Below are positions 1 to 10,787 of a stretch of DNA of 64,000 nt, piece after piece; the first letter of the stretch is position 1, and the number at the start of each line of letters is the position of its first letter. The DNA lies in contig QXEO01001040.1 of NCBI GenBank assembly GCA_007115705.1, positions 1,040,693 to 1,104,692 of the forward strand, given 5' to 3'. Made by a program: the position numbers and the translations under genes. This DNA comes from Dactylis glomerata. Lineage: Eukaryota > Streptophyta > Magnoliopsida > Poales > Poaceae. The notes below the pieces were generated by a model. The model saw only the letters and a program-made list of their open reading frames with translations, was not told the origin of the DNA and made no database searches.

Positions 1-798
1 CGAGCTGGTTTGATTCTACCATTTGAATGATTGAGAAATCTGTTGATTTTATTCTCGAGATGTTGGTGTGATTTTTATTCAAATGACTTTGTGGTAAATT
101 TTGAAGAATCTTTAAATTTATTTAGTTTATCTTAAGGACTTTCTGTGTGCCGTCTACGACCTCTCGTACAAAACTTAAAGAAATTGTCTTCGTACCTTTT
201 ACTTGACCGAACATGGGATCTAATATCTATGTTTTGTACAGGGTTTCCTGATCCAGATTGCATGTTCATTCAAATAAAGGGTAGAAAATTATGGGGAAAA
301 GTTCTAGTAATTATCTTGCAAATTTTTTCGGTTGCTGTACCTCAAAAAAACGAGTTTGTCCATGTGGTGATTAATACTTTGAATGGGTTTCATGTTTATG
401 CCTGGAGATGGTTCTACATGCTGTTCGTAAAACTTGTAAGAAGGTTCTGAATAATGAAATGTTCTCGAATGAACAGGCGCTCGTTCCATGAGTACACCAA
501 GTAAACCTGGTTGGACCGGCCATGCTGTAGAGAAGAAAGAAAAACAAAACATACACGAAGGGGTTCGTACGAGTTGGTAGATGGAGAAAGAAAAACAAAA
601 GATGTTGGAGTTAACGGGCATCAAGTTCCACGTTAATCAGCACAATTCACAGAACCACATCCAACAGGCTAGAGTGTGTGCACAGCTAGCCACCGTTAGC
701 AAATCTGCGTCGTTTTATTTATTTACATGCATTATATTTACATGTGTCGTGGGTAAATTTTTATAACCTCTGTGGCAACGCACGGGCATTCAACTATT
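1..798. other. no gene recognised
   Basis: AT-rich intergenic DNA. The open frames here are short, overlap on both strands and show no domain I recognise, so I call none of them. Near 751-766 the sequence GGCAACGCACGGGCA resembles a recurring grass transposon end motif (see the Helitron-like entry at 2736), but no complete element can be bounded. Confidence 0.5.
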
Positions 799-1623
799 AC
801 CAATATAAAAAGGGAGGGAGGGGGTGATCCAAACAATCTGGGATGTCTAATATTACATCCAATGGTTCACCTAGCATCCACGTTTGTAGGTAAAACATTG
901 TCAGTTCAATCATCTTTATGTCACCGCTACTAATTTGAATCCTATAATTTATTACCTTTAATTGGCATTCAATAGCTTAAATTAGGAAGGTTACAGGAGG
1001 TGCATGTATCTTTAATTCCTTGTATTAATCACATGATTAAAAAGGGGTCAAAGGAGAGTGAAGATCCCTAAAATGAATTTTTTTCCAAAAATTTATATTT
1101 TACATTTTAGATGAAAAAAGACAATGGAAAAAACATGATTATTTGTATTAATCCCTATAAATATTACTAGCTTGATTATCAAAAAAATGTTTATAGGAAA
1201 TATACTCTAGTACCAATATAAAAAGGGAGAGAGGGGGTGATCCAAACAATCTGGGACGTCTAATATTACATCCAATGGTTCACCTAGCATCCACGTTTGT
1301 AGGTAAAACATTGTCAGTTCAATCATCTTTATGTCACCGCTACTAATTTGAATCCTATAATTTATTACCTTTAATTGGCATTCAATAGCTTAAATTAGGA
1401 AGGTTACAGGAGGTGTATGTATCTTTAATTCCTTGCATTAATCACATGATTAAAAAGGGGTCAAAGGAGAGTTAAAATCCCTAAAATGAATTTTTTTCCA
1501 AAAATTTATATTTTACATTTTAGATGAAAAAAGACAATGGAAAAAACATGATTATTTGTATTAATCCATATAAATATTACTAGCTTGATTATCAAAAAAA
1601 TGTTTAAAGGAAATATACTCTAG
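799..1623. repeat. 413-bp tandem duplication
   Basis: Two head-to-tail copies, 799-1211 and 1212-1623. Both begin ACCAATATAAAAAGGGAG and end AAATATACTCTAG. The copies differ by only a few substitutions visible by eye, for example GGGATGTC against GGGACGTC and TTATAGG against TTAAAGG. No coding potential is seen. The repeat is AT-rich, and GTGCGTTGCA-type motifs lie just outside it at about 755 and 1647. The simplest reading is a local tandem duplication, perhaps of a transposon fragment. Confidence 0.9.
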
Positions 1624-2123
1624 ATTTTTAAACATCAGTAAACACGTGCGTTGCACGTGCAAAATTACAAATAATACAAGAGATTCACAAACTTGGATAA
1701 CCGATTGTTCATAAAGCTCTTGCGGACCGCAAAGTTATTAGCCCCTTTTTTGTGTGGAGGCACCATAGTAGCCATGTTTCGGGAACGGTCGGGTCGAGGA
1801 ACGGGAACGAGGAACGAGGATCGGGGCTGCCAAAGAATCGGGAATGCGGAGGATATACAGCTTCAGATCGTACCGTTCGGTGGACGTGACGCGACCCGGC
1901 CGATTTTGAGACGATGAACCCGGGACGATACCATAGGTCAAGGCAGATGGGTCACATCTAGCAATAGCCCATGTTAATAAAACTCCGTTGATTGAAGGCC
2001 GAAGCCCTTGCCTACCCAGGGGACGGCGAGCTTCTCGGGACGCGTTCTTCCATCGATTCCTATCGCTCCCCACCACGTCCCTGACCCTCGATCCGGGTCA
2101 ACGATCCCGAGTCGAGGGACGGG
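1624..2123. other. no gene recognised; GC-rich stretch
   Basis: Between the tandem duplication and the hAT-type MITE lies a GC-rich stretch with repeated GGGAACG/GGGACGG words. The open frames on both strands are shadows of that composition and none resembles a known protein. A GTGCGTTGCACGTGC motif sits at about 1647. Confidence 0.4.
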
Positions 2124-2281
2124 CAGTGGCGGAGCCAGCATGTAATGGTTGGGTTCAAATGAACCCAATAAACCTGTAGTACTCTAGGCTAAATCACTAC
2201 TTAGCACCTTATAGCACTTAGATTTACCATTTAGTCTTAGATGGATGAACCCAATGTTGAATTCTACTGGATTCGCCCCTG
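2124..2281. mobile_element. hAT-type MITE, 158 bp
   Basis: The left end is CAGTGGCGGAGCCAG and the right end, read on the other strand, is CAGGGGCGAATCCAG. These are 15-bp imperfect terminal inverted repeats with 12 matches. The element is flanked by a perfect 8-bp direct repeat GGGACGGG at 2116-2123 and 2282-2289, the target-site length made by hAT transposases. CAGTGGCGGA-type ends are common among plant non-autonomous hAT elements. There is no coding capacity, so it would depend on a transposase elsewhere. Confidence 0.8.
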
Positions 2282-2612
2282 GGGACGGGGCACCGTTCCT
2301 CGTTTCCTGCTACTATGGGAGGGACGGGAATGAAATTAGTCTTTCTTGTCTCTTTAGGCATGAAAATCGGTAATTATGTCGGGGCTAGCCGGGCTCTTTT
2401 GTGCATCGGTCTTTTTGAGGAGAGACCCAAAGCCCAACGTAGTATAGGCTGGATACGACCAAGGCTTTACCTGGACCTAGTTGACACCCTTGGAAGTTCA
2501 AAAGAAATTGAAAGAAAAATGGATCAAAATTCTTCTTGGCTTTAGTAGGTCCAGCAATTCTTTGACCACATGGAACTGAACGGTGGCCACACGAGCCATT
2601 GAACCCAAATAC

Positions 2613-2719
2613 TACTCCCTCCGATCCATATTACTCTTCGCTAATACGGATGTACCTATCACTAAATTGTATCTAGATACATCCGTATTAGCGAAGAGTA
2701 ATATGGGTCGGAGGGAGTA
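2613..2719. mobile_element. Stowaway MITE (Tc1/mariner type), with flanking TA
   Basis: The element begins TA-CTCCCTCCGATCC and ends GGTCGGAGGGAG-TA. The whole 107 bp can fold into one long hairpin, because the arms around ATCTAGATACATCCGTATTAG are complementary. Ends CTCCCTCCG and a TA target duplication define Stowaway. It is non-coding and would be mobilised by a mariner-like transposase such as that of the element at 5371-10586. Confidence 0.93.
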
Positions 2720-2735
2720 CATCGGTTTAAATAGA

Positions 2736-2768
2736 CTAGGAAACATGCCCGTGCGTTGCAACGGTCGC
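2736..2768 (-). mobile_element. Helitron-like 3' end motif (tentative)
   Basis: Read on the minus strand this is CCGTTGCAACGCACGG, a short GC-rich hairpin-capable motif, followed about 10 bases later by CTAG then T. Helitron 3' ends have a small hairpin shortly before CTRR and a following T. I cannot find a convincing 5' TC end, so the extent of the element is unknown. Similar CGTGCGTTGC motifs near 755 and 1647 lack a clear CTRR. Confidence 0.3.
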
Positions 2769-2769
2769 A

Positions 2770-4769
2770 CACCCTAATTCTCTCAAATAAAATAGTCCTG
2801 ATGTCAACAAAATATAAGTAAAATTAAATCATGAACATATTTATGCATTTTAATAATTCCAAACTTTAGCTAATGAAAGCAACCACGAAAATACTTCTAG
2901 TCAACCACACAAAATTTAGTGTTTTCTAACTTGAAGCGGTGCAAGATTAGAATTATTTGTTGGTCTTTGGCAAATCAAAGCACAAGAAACTCACTTTTTT
3001 TTTATCAAAACCATTTGCCATAAGCAACCATGTGTTAGTACCCGTTTAGTGCGTTTAGTAAATGAAACCTTTGATTGTAGCTATGGAACGAGCATGTTTA
3101 GAACAGATCATGAATTAGCAATTTTGAAGTAGACAGGATTAGGATTGGGTCTCTCCATGTACCTCGGCAAAAGAAACACTTTCGAATCCTATTCCTGGGC
3201 TGGGTCAGTGGCCCTACGTACACCCTTCTGAATCCTCTCAATCTTACACCCTTTCATCTGCGTAGCACGGTATATGGATTTTTTTTATTGGCAGCGGATA
3301 GGACCTAGGAATAGAGCTGGCTTTCAGAACCGAACCAAGCACGAAACCAACTGGAGTAACGAATGGTCATCTTCTCGTTATAGACGTTCCACATCGTGGG
3401 AGCTAGGTGGCTGCCTCATTGTTGGAGGAGGAGATGCGGTGGGCACCAGGGAAGAACATGAAGGTATCCTTGCTGTAGAAGCTCCTCCACCACACGGGTT
3501 AACTGCGTTGTTGCATGCAGAGGACACCGGGATCGATACGAACTTCCATGTCGGCAGTCCTTCCCGCGGGCTTGTAAAGTTGTAAAACCTCTCGGGCAGT
3601 CGGGCTGCCGCTGCCCTGGCCCGACTATAAATCCATCCAAGTGTTAGACACCGGCGGCGGCCTGAATTGGACCTTGTCTTCCATCTTTGTTACCGAGTTA
3701 AGAACTTATAATCGATGCCCTTGCCCCTGCAGACGTACCAATACATGGCCGGCGATGGCGATCAGATAGAAAATTATCCTAGAACCGCTTGTATCCCTCG
3801 TGTTCGCACGCTTGACACGGAAACCCCGCTCCTAGGCGCATGGGACTCAATAATGACGTTCGTACGTCGAGTTCACCCTCTCCGCGAACCCACGGCCCCG
3901 TGCACGTCCGCGCCGGCCTCAGCCACGGTCACATCGAACGCGAGCTGAACTGACGGCGCGTCGCCCTCCGCCGTGGACCCCTCCCTGAGCTAGCGCTGGT
4001 TCACCTTGGGCTGCCATGGGCGTGAACACAAGCTCCTCTCGCTAGGCCAGCTTGCAGCGCCGACCTGCACGCGGCCTCCCGGGAGTGACCGCGGGAGTCA
4101 GCTATCCTCGCATGTAACCCCGAGATCGATTCCACCGAGAGCTGTTTTAGGCGGCAAAGCTTGTTAATCTATAGGTGCTTGATCTCAATCTCCAAGCGCT
4201 CGCCAGTCGCCATCAGGGCTGACTATAGATTATCTCGGTCTTTTTTTCTTGTCCATCCGCCGTGGTCGGTGCGATGGTTCTTGCGCGATCTCTGGAACGT
4301 CGGATTTCTATTGTCAGTTTGTGTTTCCAATTCAAAAAGGTTCGATCGATTTGAGTTTTGGTGCATTGAAATCAATCCCTCCCCTATATATAAAGGCTCT
4401 CATCAGCAGGAAAGAAGAGGCGTTGGCTCACGTGCGACGCTAGGAGTTCGTGTTGGAGGCGATTCCTTTGCTCGCGAAAGGAAGGATTAAGATGCGTGCA
4501 GGTTGATCGCTGGTTTCTGAAGATGAACTTGTTGGGCCGTTCTCGATTGGGCTGGTTCCTAAATGATCTCTCGATAAAATCTACCGTTCCTGAACCATCG
4601 CCTAGCTAACCTTGTCTGGTCCGGATCGGGACTTCCATTAAGGTTTTTGTGCAGCACAAAATTAGCGACGGGGAAAATTTGATGGAAGAACCAAACCATG
4701 GAACCCTTGCTCCCTTTATTATTAGGTATAGATATAGATATAGATATAGATTTCACAACGACTATGAGA
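2770..4769. other. no gene recognised; one TATA-like site
   Basis: About 2 kb without a recognisable gene. Frames around 3270-3950 are low-confidence and match nothing I know. A good TATA-like sequence, CTATATATAAAGG, lies at about 4384-4396 on the plus strand, followed by an open but unrecognised stretch. It could be the remnant of a promoter or LTR. A TATAGA-type microsatellite lies at 4727-4750. Confidence 0.4.
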
Positions 4770-4885
4770 GTGCCGCCATATGTACAAAGCATTGCGGCTA
4801 ACTCCATGTCACAGGTAGGGTAATTAATCTCATGAGGTCTCAACTGACAAGAAACATAAGCCACAATGTTGAGAACACAACCCAA
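4770..4885 (-). pseudogene. Ty3/Gypsy RNase H fragment (relic)
   Basis: A minus-strand reading gives [19 protein letters not shown] followed by MELAAML. This corresponds to the conserved plant Gypsy RNase H stretch of the type [23 protein letters not shown]. The similarity runs about 35 residues and then dissolves into a simple-repeat region. No LTR or other domain is attached, so this is a short truncated fragment of an old insertion. Confidence 0.7.
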
Positions 4886-5368
4886 ACCACATCAAATAAA
4901 AAATCTAAACAGTTCAGAAAATTGCAAAAAAGGTAATTCTTGATCATACAACAACATTCATGGGGATGGAGTTTTGACACCCAGGACTATATGCTCCTAA
5001 TATTTGGACTGCGAATTACTGCATGGGGATTAGCAATTCTGTCAGAGAGATGCAGCATGTGGGCTTCGGAAAATCGGAAAAACAGTCTCTCGCTCGCGAT
5101 GTCGTACAATCGTATGCATGGCCCACAGCTGGGACGTTAGAAATCGGGGGCGTTAACTGCGGGGCGGAGATGGCTGGTGCGTGACCCACATCTGGACTCA
5201 CCATACAAGTGTATGGCAGCTGCCTGGACGGGGTTCGGCTCTCATGCAGGGAGCCCTGCACGCACTATCGTGCTAGGCCAATGGACGAAAGACATCTGTC
5301 CCTGTAGGCCCCACCTCTCAATTAACTATCATATCTCTCCAATTACAGTTATTTTCTAGAAAATCAGG
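4886..5368. other. no gene recognised; left flank of the mariner insertion
   Basis: Nothing coding is convincing here. If the mariner element at 5371-10586 is removed, this stretch joins directly to the 200 bp ahead of the FRS gene start codon. It would therefore be the original upstream (promoter-side) DNA of that gene. Confidence 0.4.
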
Positions 5369-5370
5369 TA

Positions 5371-5398
5371 CTCCCTCCGGCCCGATTTACATGGCCCC
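5371..5398. repeat. left terminal inverted repeat of mariner element
   Basis: 28 bp beginning CTCCCTCCGGCCCG, preceded by the TA duplication at 5369-5370. It is a perfect inverted match to 10559-10586. Weaker similarity (CCCCCTCC against CCCCTCCC after a run of T or A) continues inside it. Confidence 0.95.
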
Positions 5399-6777
5399 TC
5401 TATTTTTTCCGAAAACCCCCTCCACGAATTCCCGACAAACCATTCCTTCCCCCCACCGTCTCTGCTCGCTTTCTCCGCTCGCTTGCTCCCTTCGCGCACC
5501 GCGCCGCTCGCTCGCGCACCGCGCCACTCGCCGTCGACCGCGCACCGCGCCGCTCTCCGTCGACCGCGCTGCTCGCTGCAGCTGCTCGCCGTCGACCGCC
5601 CCGCTCGCCGTTGACCGCGCCGCTCGCCGACGCCGCCTCGTCGGCCGCCACGCCCTCGCTTGAGCTTTGAGGAGAGATCTAGCCACCCAAGATTTCATCT
5701 TGGAAGCTACAGCGCGGAACGGCGGCCCACACTCACCCTCCCGCACGACCTCCTCGGCTCGAGGCGCCAGCCGCCAGCATCGCTGCTCGCCCGCCCGCGC
5801 AGCGGACGGCGGAGAGCCGCGTTGACCTTCGCCCTGCCAGGAGCAAGCACAACAACCTCCTCCACAGGGTCCGCCTCGACATCGCCGGTAGGCCATCAGG
5901 TTAGTTCCTCTCCGCTGCTACATCCTAGGGTTAGGTCTGATGCCAGCGCATCAAAATGAATGAGATTTCATGGGTAAAATTGACCACTTGGAATTCATTC
6001 AGTCGGAGTACAGTGTAGATTTCTGCTGACTACCTTAGAACTGAGAACATTAAGCTTTAAGATTCCTAGTCATTGGTCCAAATATAATTGTGCTTGGTGG
6101 GTTGTTTTGGTTATTCCCAAACCCATGTGAAACTTAGATTGTATGACTCTTTATGCATTGTTTGTGGTTCAGGTATATCACATGCACACTGAACTTTTTT
6201 TGTATGACAAGCAGCTAATCCCTAAGAGTGGTTCAGACACATCACGCTAAATTTCCTTTTGCTGATCAACCAGGAGTAGGATTGATTGCTGCAGCTAATT
6301 TGTTCAACATATTTTTGAAATTTCAGAATTTTAGACATCTTCTTTTATGGTTTAATCATGATTGAAAGACTTGGTGACATAGGAGTATACTGTAGTGATC
6401 TTCTGTATTCTTGCTCTTAATCCTACTGATGAGTATATCACCTAAGACAATTTGGATGTAGGTAAAACAAGCATGTTTGAGAACACCAAGATAAACAACT
6501 GTTTCCCATGCATCATCTGAAGGTAGCCACATCATCAGAACAACAGAAAGCAAAGATGATTGAACCTAAAGAGATAAACCTTAAGCTGTAGTTGTTTATG
6601 GACAGCGAGACATCAGTTGGGTGATGTTAGGTCAAGATTTTGTCATTGCCTGCAAATAACTTCACCATCTACACCATCAAAGAATAAGATGTGATAATTC
6701 ATCAATAAGCTAATGTAGCCAAGGAAACCACCAGTTCCTGTATATTTCTTACACCATGTAACCAAACATGAACAAGT

Positions 6778-7016
6778 TTATGCCAAAAAAAGTGTGTCAA
6801 CTATAGCTGCTTGTGCTTTGTTGAGCCGATGCGCCAACTTGAGCTGTCCCGTGTCCTCTTGGAATTCGCCAACTCGACGCCTCTTGGAGACAAGGCTTGA
6901 TGGGTCTTTCAACCATGTCATATATACAGTTTTTTTGATTATCGTCTCATTATCCACAATTACTTTGGGGCCTGTCCGGCGTGCTTTTTTCTTTGATGAG
7001 TTGTTCAATGGATCCC
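6778..7016 (-). pseudogene. possible last exon of mariner transposase, or captured host exon
   Basis: An open minus-strand segment of about 80 codons lies just past the transposase and ends in TAA at its left edge. It begins right after an acceptor-like site (TGACTCATGTGCAG|GGG). A donor-like site (GCAG|GTATAGG) ends the transposase frame at 7120, and joining the two keeps the reading frame. The peptide is basic and includes KVIVDNETII and WLKDPSSLVSKRRRV. Plant mariner transposases usually end near the preceding exon. The stretch loosely recalls the central part of RAD21/REC8-type cohesin subunits, so it may be a host fragment picked up by the element. That resemblance is from memory and is weak evidence. 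Confidence 0.4.
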
Positions 7017-7119
7017 CTGCACATGAGTCAGCAATCAACATCAAACTCCAAGTTTTTCCGATAGATTAGGGAGGAACTAACTAGAGGTCAAGAAAATATC
7101 ATTAGGGAGGAACCTATAC

Positions 7120-8533
7120 CTGCATGTTGAGCCAATGCGACATCATGATTTGCTATGATCTCCATGCTTTTCCGATAGATTGCAGCATCACATTTTAGAA
7201 CCAAAGGCAGCTCTCCTTCTTTTTTCAGTTTGTCTTTGCCCATGTGTGTTATCTTGTAGACGTTTCCTCCTTCATCTTTCATGACTTCAATCATGACAGA
7301 TTGAAGGGTTATAAACACTTTCACTAGGATATCCACAGGATACTCATCATATGCCTTTTCAACCGACTCTATTAGTTCCTGGAGAGTGTTAGGTGCATAG
7401 CGAACTGTGATGGACTGAATTGAGCTAAAAAAGCCAAGATCGAGGGCATTCAAGTCCGGGGAGTTGGCTGGTTGCTACATCAACTGAATATCCCGTCCCG
7501 TTTCTTTCACGGCAGCAAGAAACGTTGGATCATCCCAAAGAATGTGCGTCCGCGCATTATCTTGTTGTATAAATATGGTTTCCTTGTTGTCAGGCCATAG
7601 AGCTGCGATAGACGGAACTACCTTCTCACAAATATATTCCCTCATCACGTCTCTAGTTACAACTATTGACTTGAGGTCCATGGTTCCTTTGAGCCTATTC
7701 TTGGAGTCATTCTTAGCTGCTGTTTCTTTCACGAAGGCCCAGATTCCGATCTTACCGTCGAATGTCTCCTTTCCTTGCTCATCATATCGGGGTTTCGCCA
7801 CCGCTGTTAAAAACATGACCTTCCCGATACTATTTTTGTTGTGTATAGTTCGCACGGGATCTTCCTCTTCATAGAGGAGATAGTATGTTCTATTCTTTTT
7901 CGTCATGTCAAACCATTTTTCATCTATATGAACTATGTTCTCCATATTGAGAAACGATTGTTTGTCATCAGATGTTGTTGCTTGATCAAACATTGACGTG
8001 CAAAACTTTAGCCTCGCAATCTTGTTTTCAGGTTTCAGTGCTGGTTTGATTGAACTTGTGTGACGGCGTATTACTCCTCCCCATTGGAATCTTCTCTGCA
8101 ATGTGGCATAGGGGACATTCAGTTCCCTTGCGAGCCCCCTTAGTGTAGACCTCTTGTTCAGCTCAATGGAAGGAATCCTTGACAGACCAAGCTCTGATTT
8201 TTTCCTTCCACAATTCCCCTTCTTTTTACTGGACACATCTACCTCCACTATTCTCTTTCCTACTCTTTCTTATTCTTGTGCCGCCGTCCATATTCTACGA
8301 ACAGTGGTAAGACTTGTTTCCAAAAGAGCAGCTACATGTTTTTTATCTGCCTTTGTAACTTGTCTGTCTTTCCCGAGAGCTTTTAATGCAACATATACCG
8401 CGTATCTGTGGCTGTCTGGCAATTCCCTATGGTGTGGCTGCTGCACATCTTCTTCTTGTGCATGATGTTCATCTTCCTTTTGTGGCTGCTGCACATCTTC
8501 TTCCCGTGGAGTCAAATTGAGATCGAGGTCCAT
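7120..8533 (-). pseudogene. mariner-like transposase, DD39D, two premature stops
   Basis: It codes for the DNA-cutting and joining enzyme of the surrounding element. In one continuous frame from ATG at 8533 it shows, in order, an acidic Gln/Glu-rich N-terminus, helix-turn-helix DNA-binding segments (KKHVAALLETSLTTVRRIW and TLRGLARELNVPYATLQRRF), and the catalytic domain. Catalytic residues are D in VHIDEKWF, D in FIQQDNARTH, and D in PDLNALDLGFF. There are 39 residues between the second and third D, the plant mariner spacing. The C-terminal YKITHMGKDKL region is also family-typical. Two in-frame stops break it: TAA at about 8267-8269, between the N-terminal region and the rest, and TAG at 7472-7474, just before the third D. 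The family is certain, and this copy is almost certainly inactive. Confidence 0.92.
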
Positions 8534-10105
8534 CTTCTTCTCGTGCCTGTTGTAATAAGCACAGAGATGTCAATGAAAAGCTTGCAAAATCATTGCTTGA
8601 ATAAGTGCCGCAGTAATTTATAACATCTTAAGAGTAATTTTATATGTGCCAATTTTCTCACATTTTTATGAGATCCTTTTAAAATATAGGAGTATCAAGT
8701 TGAAAGGGTGGGTTGTTTTTATTACACCTGTGAACTATCTTGAGCTATGAATTTGTTTTAATTCATCCATGAGCTTCATGTTCAATTCCACAGGTTATGT
8801 CCTTTTAACTTGATGACTTGCTCATTCTGGTCTTCGCCCTACTTCCACAGGTTACTACTCCCTACTTGACCTCCGCCCTCGCTTCCACGCGGCAGCGGTG
8901 GTCTTCTACTTGGTCTCCTTGGTTTAGGTGAGTTTCTATCTCTCCCATTCTCTCTGCTAGGTGCTTTGTGATGCTATGGCCATCGATAGAGCCATGGATG
9001 TATTGTGCTCCGGTCATATAGCCGATGAAATTTGATTAGACTGTTCTCTGAAGCATTGTAGTATCACTAGGGCTGAACCAGAGTAAAAAATCGTGTTTCT
9101 CTTGCTACATAACTGCTTGCTTCATGTTCTCATTTTATGTCCATCTATGATGTCTATGCTTTGCTTCCTGCATTTGATTATCATATTCATATCTGAAAGT
9201 ATGCACTTGATGATCATTTGCAGCAGCAACCTCCGCCCTCTGTGTTTTCTGATGGCAGGGATGTGACCGCGCCGCAACCGTGGCCTTGTTCGATGCCTCC
9301 GTTCTAGAGGTGAGTCCTCTGGTTCCTCTTTCTATCTCCTCTACGTGTTTGATGTAGCATGGCTATGGATCCGATGATGTACATAGTTAGGACTCTGTGC
9401 TGTGGCTGTATGATATAATTGCTTTCAGCGGCAAGCCGATGCACTGTTCAATCCTTGTAAGCCGCCTGTGCAAGATGAAGAGCTTTTTGTTTCTTAGTCC
9501 CTGGATGGCCATCCGTGCGAATGCTACTAGCTTGTTTGGTTCCGCCGTGCAAGTTGTAACATTTGCAACTTCATTATTTGGTTGCTTAGCTCGTGTTCAT
9601 CTGGAAAAGCCCAAATACCCTGCACTGTCAATCTTTGTTTTGATAGTAGTAGTACTAGAGGTAGAGTGGCCCGCTTGGCTCACTTGTTAATTTTTTAGGC
9701 CAGAATTGATTATGTGCTGTGTTGTTATGTACTCTGCTGTGTTGATCTTCTGCCTAATCGCTGGGCACTGAATTTACTGAAACTTGGTGTAGCATGTGAA
9801 GCCTTGAGCAGTCCACAAATTTGCTGGATCTGGGAGCATATTTGTGTTTTGTATTTTGGCCTGCATAGTCAAATTAGCGACTAACTGGAAACTTCCCTGT
9901 TTACTGCTTGTTTTCATCCATGTTGGCTGAAAACCAACATTGTTCGGCACTATAGGTCTATAGCTGTTGGCCTGTTGCCTCCATGACATCCATTAGTGGG
10001 CAAAGCGCACCGCGCATTATCCTATCCATTAATTTCTTTTCTACACTCCTTCCTCATTGGGTGTTTGCTTAAACTGTTTTCTGCTGTTGTGTCTTGGACT
10101 TGCAG

Positions 10106-10558
10106 GGTTACTGTCTAGTACACTTGGTGTTGGGAGTAGAATGGCACCTGGAGATGACGGGTACGGTGAGCTGGTCCTGTAGATGAGGATGACGAGCACG
10201 GCGAGCTGGCGGCCGCTGGCGGAGGAGGGCACCAAGGTCTACTCAGGTGGCGGACGGCGGCGACGATGGCCGGGGAGGACGATGGGGAGACGGCCGGCGG
10301 GGGAGCACGACCTCTCCTTCGCTCCTAGAGGCCCCGCCTCCTCTCCTGGAGGGCCCGCCTCCTCCGCTACTGGAGCGGCCGCGGCCGGCTGGCGGGGCGC
10401 GAGACCAGCTCCGGCGCGAGTCCAGGTCCGGCCGGCGGGGGCGCTGGACAAGCTCCGTCCCGTCCCCTCGATTTTGAAACTAGGACCGTCGGTGGAGAAG
10501 ACACATTTTAGGGAGGGGTTTTTTGCAAACTTTAAATTTCAATGGGCTGGGCCGCCGG
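10106..10558. other. GC-rich leader-like block inside the mariner element
   Basis: A GC-rich segment starts after an acceptor-like TTGGACTTGCAG on the plus strand. On the minus strand it is where the 5' leader of the transposase transcript should lie. Plus-strand splice-like sites also occur at 5899/5900 (CATCAG|GTTAGT), 8927/8928 (GTTTAG|GTGAGT) and 9258-9310 (GGCAG|GG to AGAG|GTGAGT). No protein in any frame is recognisable. It may be an untranslated leader or captured gene sequence. Confidence 0.35.
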
Positions 10559-10586
10559 GGGGCCATGTAAATCGGGCCGGAGGGAG
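10559..10586. repeat. right terminal inverted repeat of mariner element
   Basis: 28 bp ending CGGGCCGGAGGGAG and followed by the TA duplication at 10587-10588. It is the exact reverse complement of 5371-5398. Confidence 0.95.
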
Positions 10587-10588
10587 TA

Positions 10589-10787
10589 ACAAATTGTTAT
10601 CCTCCCGCCTGTACCTAGCTCCCACCTGATCCCTTTCCCGCGCAATCTCTTCCTCCTAGCAATCTGGCTAGAAGTTGCAGTACATAGGTCAAATAAATCA
10701 AGAACAGCCGATCGCCCAGGAGAGATCTACCCACGCTAAAAACTTCCTTCACGTGGATCAGAATCCAGGACTGCGTTCTTCTTCGGC
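10589..10787 (+). promoter_or_regulatory. proximal upstream region / 5' leader of the FRS gene
   Basis: These 199 bp are all that separates the mariner element from the start codon of the FRS gene. The stretch is pyrimidine-rich (CCTCCCGCC, CTCTTCCTCC) with a later ACGTGG box at about 10751, in keeping with a plant 5' leader. No TATA box is obvious, so the original promoter probably lies wholly or partly on the far side of the mariner insertion. Confidence 0.4.

Larger units (their letters stand above)
5371..10586 (-). mobile_element. full-length Tc1/mariner-like element (5.2 kb)
   Basis: Both ends carry the same 28-bp terminal inverted repeat, which starts CTCCCTCCGGCCCGATTTAC. The element is flanked by TA on each side (5369-5370 and 10587-10588), the mariner target duplication. 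Inside, a DD39D plant mariner transposase lies on the minus strand (7120-8533, with a possible further exon at 6778-7016). The outer bases CTCCCTCCG match the Stowaway MITE ends elsewhere in the window. At 5216 bp it has long non-coding flanks, including GC-rich blocks near both ends (about 5400-5930 and 10150-10500) that look like grass leader or exon sequence. The transposase has two stop codons, so this copy is not autonomous now. It was inserted about 200 bp upstream of the FRS gene. Confidence 0.93.

Noticed and set aside
799..1623. Tandem copies as a possible CRISPR array or satellite
   Set aside because: Only two long copies without spacers, in a plant genome; a simple tandem duplication.
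5387..5959. 169-codon minus-strand frame and overlapping plus-strand frames
   Set aside because: GC-rich repetitive sequence (CGCTCGCCGTCGACCGCG-type) inside the mariner element; low-complexity Arg/Ala/Ser products with no recognisable domain.
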